Assembly (NCBI GenBank): GCA_036986135.1
Contig: BTQZ01000001.1
Location: forward strand, 186,001-250,000
DNA length: 64,000 bases
Reading direction: 5' to 3'
DNA from: JADFRG01 sp036986135
GTDB lineage: Bacteria > Chloroflexota > Anaerolineae > Anaerolineales > E44-bin32
Shown here: positions 60,215 through 64,000 of the stretch, in pieces
How positions within the stretch are numbered: the first letter of the stretch is position 1
Layout: the number at the start of each line of letters is the position of its first letter
The notes under the pieces: model-generated
Database searches by the model: none
Told to the model about the DNA's origin: nothing
The model's input: the letters and a program-made list of their open reading frames with translations, nothing else
Program-made: the position numbers and the translations under genes

Positions 60215-61909
60215 ATGAATAGGCGTGGGATCATCTTCAGCTTGACAGTTTCGTTTCTTGCGGCCTGCGCCACGAGCCAGTCTCCGACTCCAACCCTTGA
60301 GCCAACCCAGGCCAGGCCGACTTGGACCCCTCCCCCACCGGCCACCGCCGTTCCGACGATAAGCCCTGTGATTCTCCAGGTCGGGGAACCGCTTTCTGAG
60401 TACCAAGGCCGCTACTTTTCCGCTTCCGGCGTCTGCACGCCCTGTCACCAGAATCAGGAAGACGACTCGGGCTCGGACGTATCCATTGATGCGTTCTGGC
60501 GGTCGTCCGTGATGGCAAACTCGGCTCGCGACCCGTTTTGGCAAGCCTCCGTTCGCTCGGAGATCGTTTCAAGACCCGATGCTGCGGCTTCGATCGAGAA
60601 CACCTGCGCCAAATGCCATATGCCGATGGCGAGATACACGGACAGCATCGAGGGAGGGCAGGCCGGAATTTTCGGACCTGGTCTGATGGACCCCGACCAT
60701 CCGCTCAACGATCTCGCTATGGATGGGGTCTCATGCACGCTCTGCCATCAGGTGCTCGAGGAGGGTCTGGGATTTCAGACCAGCTACAACGGCGGCTTCG
60801 AGGTCGACATCGAAACCGCGCCTGGGGAGCGATTGATTTATGGCCCTTATTCGGTGGATGATCCCTCTGCGATCGTGATGCAGCAAGCCTCCGGTTACGT
60901 TCCCACTCAGGGAATGCAGCTCGGAGATTCCGAGCTCTGTGCGACGTGCCACACGTTCTTTGCAGGATCCGAATTTCCTATCCAAACCACCTACTTTGAG
61001 TGGTTCTACAGCGATTCCAGGGGCGTTCAGACGTGCCAGGACTGTCACATGCCGGAGGCGGTTGGTGGGGTGCGTATCGCCAGCTCAAGCGAATTCCCGC
61101 GCAGTCCATTTGCTGAACACCTGCTTGTAGGCGGTAATGCCTATATTCTTGAGCTGCTCAAGACCTTCGTGGATGAACTGGGCCTGACCGCCTCCGCCGA
61201 GCAGTTCGAAGTCACGCGGCAGCGGACGGTTGAACAGCTGCAGAATCAAGCGGTCGAGCTGGAAATCGACGAGATGCGGTTGTCGGGTGGCCGGCTCACA
61301 GCCGACATCCGTATCAAGAATCTGGCAGGACACAAATTCCCGAGCGGATTTCCTTCGCGCCGGGCCTGGATCCGGTTTGTCATTGAGGACAGCAGTGGAC
61401 AGATCGTGTTCGAGTCAGGGGGGGTCGACGCCTTGGGCAGGATCGTCGACAACGATGGTGACGACGATCCAACGCTCTTCGAGCCCCATTACCTTGCCAT
61501 CGTCCAGCCAGAGCAAGTTCAGATCTACGAGTCGATTATGTCCGACGCAAACGGGAAGATCACAACGGAGTTGATGGCAGCCGCTGAGTATCTAAAGGAC
61601 AACCGGATCATGCCAGCTGGTCAGGATAAGTTTGGCGCCGTGGAATCCATTCAACCACGCGGTAAGGCGGTCGGGGATGAGGACTTTCAGGGGGGTGTGG
61701 ACGGAATCCAGTATGCCATCGACCTGCGACAGGAACAGGGGCCCTTTACGGTCACCATAGAGGTGCTTTATCAATCCGTGGCGCATTCCTGGATCGAGGC
61801 CATGCGCGATCTGGCATTTGATGAGGTGGAGCGCTTTCTCAGGCTGTACGATGCCGTACCGAATGTTCCGGTAGTCGTTGCCAGAGAGTCGGTCGAAATC
61901 GGAGAGTAG
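60215..61909 (+). CDS. Five-haem cytochrome c lipoprotein
   Basis: 564 residues. Signal peptide ends in FLAACAT (lipobox), then a Pro/Thr linker. Five CxxCH haem motifs are visible: CTPCH, CAKCH, CTLCH, CATCH and CQDCH, all in residues 70-280. The C-terminal half (about 300-564) has no further haem sites and looks like a beta-rich domain. It is expected outside the membrane in electron transfer. The class recalls cytochrome c554/NapC-type multihaem proteins. The partner oxidase or reductase is not in this window. Confidence 0.88.
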   Translation: MNRRGIIFSLTVSFLAACATSQSPTPTLEPTQARPTWTPPPPATAVPTISPVILQVGEPLSEYQGRYFSASGVCTPCHQNQEDDSGSDVSIDAFWRSSVMANSARDPFWQASVRSEIVSRPDAAASIENTCAKCHMPMARYTDSIEGGQAGIFGPGLMDPDHPLNDLAMDGVSCTLCHQVLEEGLGFQTSYNGGFEVDIETAPGERLIYGPYSVDDPSAIVMQQASGYVPTQGMQLGDSELCATCHTFFAGSEFPIQTTYFEWFYSDSRGVQTCQDCHMPEAVGGVRIASSSEFPRSPFAEHLLVGGNAYILELLKTFVDELGLTASAEQFEVTRQRTVEQLQNQAVELEIDEMRLSGGRLTADIRIKNLAGHKFPSGFPSRRAWIRFVIEDSSGQIVFESGGVDALGRIVDNDGDDDPTLFEPHYLAIVQPEQVQIYESIMSDANGKITTELMAAAEYLKDNRIMPAGQDKFGAVESIQPRGKAVGDEDFQGGVDGIQYAIDLRQEQGPFTVTIEVLYQSVAHSWIEAMRDLAFDEVERFLRLYDAVPNVPVVVARESVEIGE

Positions 61910-61937
61910 TCTAGCCGCTGCGGTTGTTGGCGGGAAA

Positions 61938-62351
61938 TTACGACTCGAGCAAATCCACGAGCACTTTGAACAGGTCGGTTTCGGTGATGATGCCCACTAC
62001 ATTGTCACCGTCCATTACGGGCAGGCCATGGATCGACTTATCGACCATGATCCGGGCGGCTTCCTCTACTGGGGTGTCGCCTTCGACCGTGATCACGGAT
62101 TTGGTCATCAAGTCCTTCAGGGTGATCCTGCTGAGCAAATAGTTCAGCTCCCATATGCTCAGGCTAGTCGCGTCGGAGGGAGAGGCATGCAGCAGATCCC
62201 GGTCCGAGACGATCCCCCTCAGCCTGCCTCTCCTGTCCACGACTGGAAGCCGCCGAATGCCTTTTTCCCGCATTAGATTAAAGGCCTCTTGCATCGGCAT
62301 ATCGGGCAGGGCCGTGATCACGGGTTGTGTCATGCGCTCGCTGACCTGCAT
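61938..62351 (-). CDS. CBS-domain pair protein
   Basis: 137 residues with two CBS motifs (RRLPVVDRRGRLRGIVSDRDLL and HGLPVMDGDNVVGIITETDLF). It probably senses an adenine nucleotide or other ligand. GGAG precedes the ATG on the minus strand. It has no other domain and is transcribed towards the cytochrome gene. Confidence 0.9.
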   Translation of the reverse strand: MQVSERMTQPVITALPDMPMQEAFNLMREKGIRRLPVVDRRGRLRGIVSDRDLLHASPSDATSLSIWELNYLLSRITLKDLMTKSVITVEGDTPVEEAARIMVDKSIHGLPVMDGDNVVGIITETDLFKVLVDLLES

Positions 62352-62531
62352 GTCAAATTCTCCTTTCCGTCAAATAAGGGCCACAGTGCGTGGTAAATTG
62401 ATTTCCCCGAGCAGAATGACCCCGGCGAACGAGCAAACCCCAATCAATTGAAGAAATAACCGTCGCCTGAGTCAGGCGTTTGACCTGCACTCTTCGCATC
62501 CTTCGAGAGGTCGCTTAATTTGGGTGGAATC

Positions 62532-62548
62532 TGCACTCATGGAGTGCA
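62532..62548. repeat. Perfect palindrome TGCACTC-ATG-GAGTGCA
   Basis: Seven-base arms with a three-base centre. A second dyad, CTCA-G-TGAG, follows directly. It looks like a binding site for a dimeric regulator. The nearest genes are the CBS protein (minus) and arsR (minus). Confidence 0.6.
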
Positions 62549-62643
62549 CTCAGTGAGTAGAGTCAGAATCACCGCAGATCTAGAATTATACACATGTGAC
62601 TCGGGCAGGCATCAGATCTGCTGAGGTGCGGAGGATATCGGGG

Positions 62644-62731
62644 AGCCGCGGACTCCCGTAAAAGAAGCCGCGGTCTCCCCGAAAGGAAGCCGCGAATTCC
62701 CCGGAGGGAAACCGCGGGCTCCTCGAGTAGA
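62644..62731. repeat. Four imperfect 22-base tandem repeats
   Basis: Units start at 62644, 62666, 62688 and 62710, each with AGCCGCG or AACCGCG followed by a CTCC-type core and a purine-rich end. The period is exactly 22. The CCGCGG core is self-complementary and the first unit can form a GGGAG/CTCCC hairpin. A TTTTT run follows 3 bases after the last copy. Confidence 0.75.
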
Positions 62732-62840
62732 AGCCTTTTTACGCCATACTCAGGGCGTCATGTGTGCGCCCTCGCAACAGTGGGCTACACGTCGTAGTGT
62801 AAATCGCGGCAGCTGCATGCACCTCACCTCCCTTCGTTTC

Positions 62841-62856
62841 ATCGATACTCATCTAT
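62841..62856. promoter_or_regulatory. Operator-like site, similar to the one in front of arsR
   Basis: ATCGATACTCATCTAT differs from the arsR-front site (ATAGATACTCGTCTAT) at two positions. It lies just downstream of the arsR stop (minus strand), so it could control a transcript in the gene-poor stretch or be an ArsR binding site shared by both ends of the gene. Confidence 0.5.
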
Positions 62857-62879
62857 GAATCGACCTAAAAAAACAGGCA

Positions 62880-63173
62880 TCAGGATTGTTCCTGAACGTC
62901 GGGCGCATAGTTCAGCTTCAGGACGCCGCAGCACGTGGCCACGGCCTCCTGGTTCAGCACATAGAACGTCTGACGCCCCTCATGTCGAATGTGCACCAGG
63001 TTGGCGTCTCGCAAGAACGCCAGGTGATGCGACACCGTCGGTTGAGTCACATCCAGTTCATCTGCCAGTTCGCCAACCGACCGCCACTCGCAGCAGCAGA
63101 GTTTCATGATCTCCTGACGCGTGCGATCCGATAGCGCCCTGGCGAATGCGATGGGGTCAGCGGTTTGATTCAT
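62880..63173 (-). CDS. ArsR/SmtB-family metal-responsive repressor
   Basis: 97 residues with a winged helix (SVGELADELDVTQPTVSHHLAFL). Three adjacent cysteines in KLCCCEW sit in the alpha-3 position where arsenic-type ArsR proteins bind metalloid. A further CC pair is in the C-terminal VATCCGV. It should release DNA on binding As, Sb, Cd or a similar ion. No arsenic or metal transport gene is in the window, so the target is unknown. A 5-bp hairpin and A-run (T-run on the minus strand) follow near 62867-62894. Confidence 0.88.
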   Translation of the reverse strand: MNQTADPIAFARALSDRTRQEIMKLCCCEWRSVGELADELDVTQPTVSHHLAFLRDANLVHIRHEGRQTFYVLNQEAVATCCGVLKLNYAPDVQEQS

Positions 63174-63187
63174 AGATACTCGTCTAT
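63172..63187. promoter_or_regulatory. arsR operator-like inverted repeat
   Basis: ATAGA-TACTCG-TCTAT, 5-base arms with a 6-base centre, overlapping the first base pairs of the arsR start codon. It fits autoregulation of arsR. Confidence 0.6.
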
Positions 63188-63485
63188 ATATTTACCGCAC
63201 AATGTATAGGGATGTCAAGTGCGATGCTAGGCCCCGATCGGTGAAAAACAGCCTTATTTAGCTCGACGAGCCAGCGGTGCGCGGAGACTACGGTGTGGGC
63301 ACTCATAGCGCAGGTGTCGACTAGCTCAGGGGATCCGAGAGTTTTCAAATCCGACTTCGCTGGGCTCCACGAGTGTTCCGGACTGCCCGAGGCGCGTCAG
63401 GGTCGGTGGGGTTCAGCATGGATGAACAGCTGCAATGCGCCGTGCATCCGAAACTGTGGGAGAATTATGCCCGGCGGAGGATTCT
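63188..63485. other. 298-base gap with no gene seen
   Basis: No domain, ribosome site or RNA gene was recognised. It probably contains divergent promoters for arsR (minus) and the KAS III gene (plus). Confidence 0.4.
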
Positions 63486-64000
63486 ATGACCGAGCGATAC
63501 GGGAACATCGTTGGCTGGGGGATGCAAGTTCCCGAGCGAGTGATAACCAACCAGGATCTCGAAAAGCTCGTAGATACCACTGACGAGAAAATCGTCTCCC
63601 TAACCGGGATTCGGGAACGCCACGTGGTTTCGCCGGGGGAGACCGCATCCGAGATGGCGACCGAGGCCGCAAGGCGGGCCCTGGATGAAGCCGGCGTCAA
63701 TCCTCGCGATCTTGGCCTGATCATCGTCGCCACTTCCAGTCCGGACTATCTTACTCCACCCATCTCCTCTCAGGTCCAACATGCCTTGGGCGCGAAGGAC
63801 GTCGGTGCCTTCACGCTGGTCGCCGGATGCCCGGGATTTGTGTACGGGATAACTACCGCGCAGCAATTCATCAGTTCGGGGGCTTGCGACAATGTGCTGG
63901 TCGTTGGAGTTGAGCTGATCAGTCGCTATATCGACTACACCGATCGTACGACCTGTGTGCTCTTCGGGGACGGAGCTGGCGCAGTGGTGCTTCAGGTTAC
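63486..64000 (+). CDS. 3-oxoacyl-ACP synthase III-like (FabH family), 3' end outside window
   Basis: ATG 63486 follows GGAGG. The visible 171 residues hold the family N-terminus (IVGWGMQVPERVITNQDLE), the TGIRERHV motif and the active-site cysteine in LVAGCPGFVYGI, where the usual motif is AACSGF. FGDGAGAVVL follows near the window edge. Members start fatty-acid synthesis or make HMG-CoA, alkyl or olefin products. The GCPGF form is not the standard FabH motif, so the substrate is unclear. The rest of the gene is beyond 64000. Confidence 0.88.
   Translation, partial: MTERYGNIVGWGMQVPERVITNQDLEKLVDTTDEKIVSLTGIRERHVVSPGETASEMATEAARRALDEAGVNPRDLGLIIVATSSPDYLTPPISSQVQHALGAKDVGAFTLVAGCPGFVYGITTAQQFISSGACDNVLVVGVELISRYIDYTDRTTCVLFGDGAGAVVLQV

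Larger units (their letters stand above)
62352..62879. other. Gene-poor 528-base stretch with palindromes and tandem repeats
   Basis: No coding frame with a domain or ribosome site was found. It holds a 17-base palindrome (62532-62548), a possible -10-like TATACA near 62590, four 22-base tandem repeats (62644-62731) and an operator-like site (62841-62856). A small non-coding RNA could be encoded here, but nothing proves it. Confidence 0.4.

Noticed and set aside
62644..62731. CRISPR array
   Set aside because: The repeats are directly joined with no spacers and are imperfect, and no cas genes are near.
62855..63134. Plus-strand open frames opposite arsR
   Set aside because: They are antisense shadows of the ArsR gene, with no ribosome site or domain.

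Overview
The window is GC-rich, densely coded bacterial chromosome with no phage, transposase, rRNA or tRNA. The mix of genes suggests a Gram-positive-like or monoderm-like bacterium, most plausibly Chloroflexota (inferred, not proven): many prolipoproteins, LytR-CpsA-Psr, RodZ and MutS2 proteins, a PyrF-PyrE fusion, citryl-CoA-lyase-type genes and a five-haem lipoprotein. Several genes appear to start at AUU, AUC or AUA codons behind good Shine-Dalgarno sequences, and several others have a -10 box so close to the start codon that their mRNAs may be leaderless.

Layout. 1-7606: a tight operon for tricarboxylate/CoA chemistry (succinyl-CoA-synthetase-like pair with a ferredoxin-like tail, citryl-CoA-lyase-like protein, HD-fold protein, LeuC/LeuD-type hydratase, isocitrate/isopropylmalate-type dehydrogenase, MmgE/PrpD protein). 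7727-13528: thioesterase, DsbA-NhaA fusion, oligoendopeptidase F, TPR lipoprotein and a broken BNR-repeat gene. 13618-19458: three-gene ABC-2 exporter, a hydrolase/acyl-CoA-ligase fusion and a polysaccharide deacetylase. 19607-22893: mutS2, tag and a PspC protein. 23011-26826: a pyrC-pyrB-pyrFE operon behind a promoter and a leader that looks like E. coli pyrBI attenuation. 27215-38888: mixed accessory genes, starting with a DUF411 lipoprotein whose first conserved cysteine codon is an in-frame UGA. 39048-41901: YhhN protein, pyrD and a phospholipase D-like protein. 42044-46112 (minus): a small membrane protein, selA, an M24 peptidase and tsaD. 46227-51052: LCP protein, then a minus-strand block with PAP2, an alkyltransferase-like protein, a two-gene glutamine-dependent NAD synthetase and an Lgt-like protein. 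51087-62351: acetyltransferases, NfeD/slipin, rplI with a long acidic tail, rodZ, moaA, a flippase-like protein, an FAD enzyme, a multihaem cytochrome and a CBS protein. 62352-64000: a gene-poor stretch with 22-base tandem repeats and palindromes, an ArsR repressor with two similar operator-like sites, and the start of a ketoacyl synthase III gene.

The strongest new lead is the DUF411 gene at 27215-27688. Its only interruption is a UGA at the exact place of a family-conserved cysteine, and selA, an enzyme that makes selenocysteinyl-tRNA, lies 17 kb away. Together these point to a copper-type metal-binding selenoprotein. The second is the pyr leader: promoter, a 35-codon leader ORF that runs through the terminator, a U-rich pause tract and a GCAA-loop terminator.
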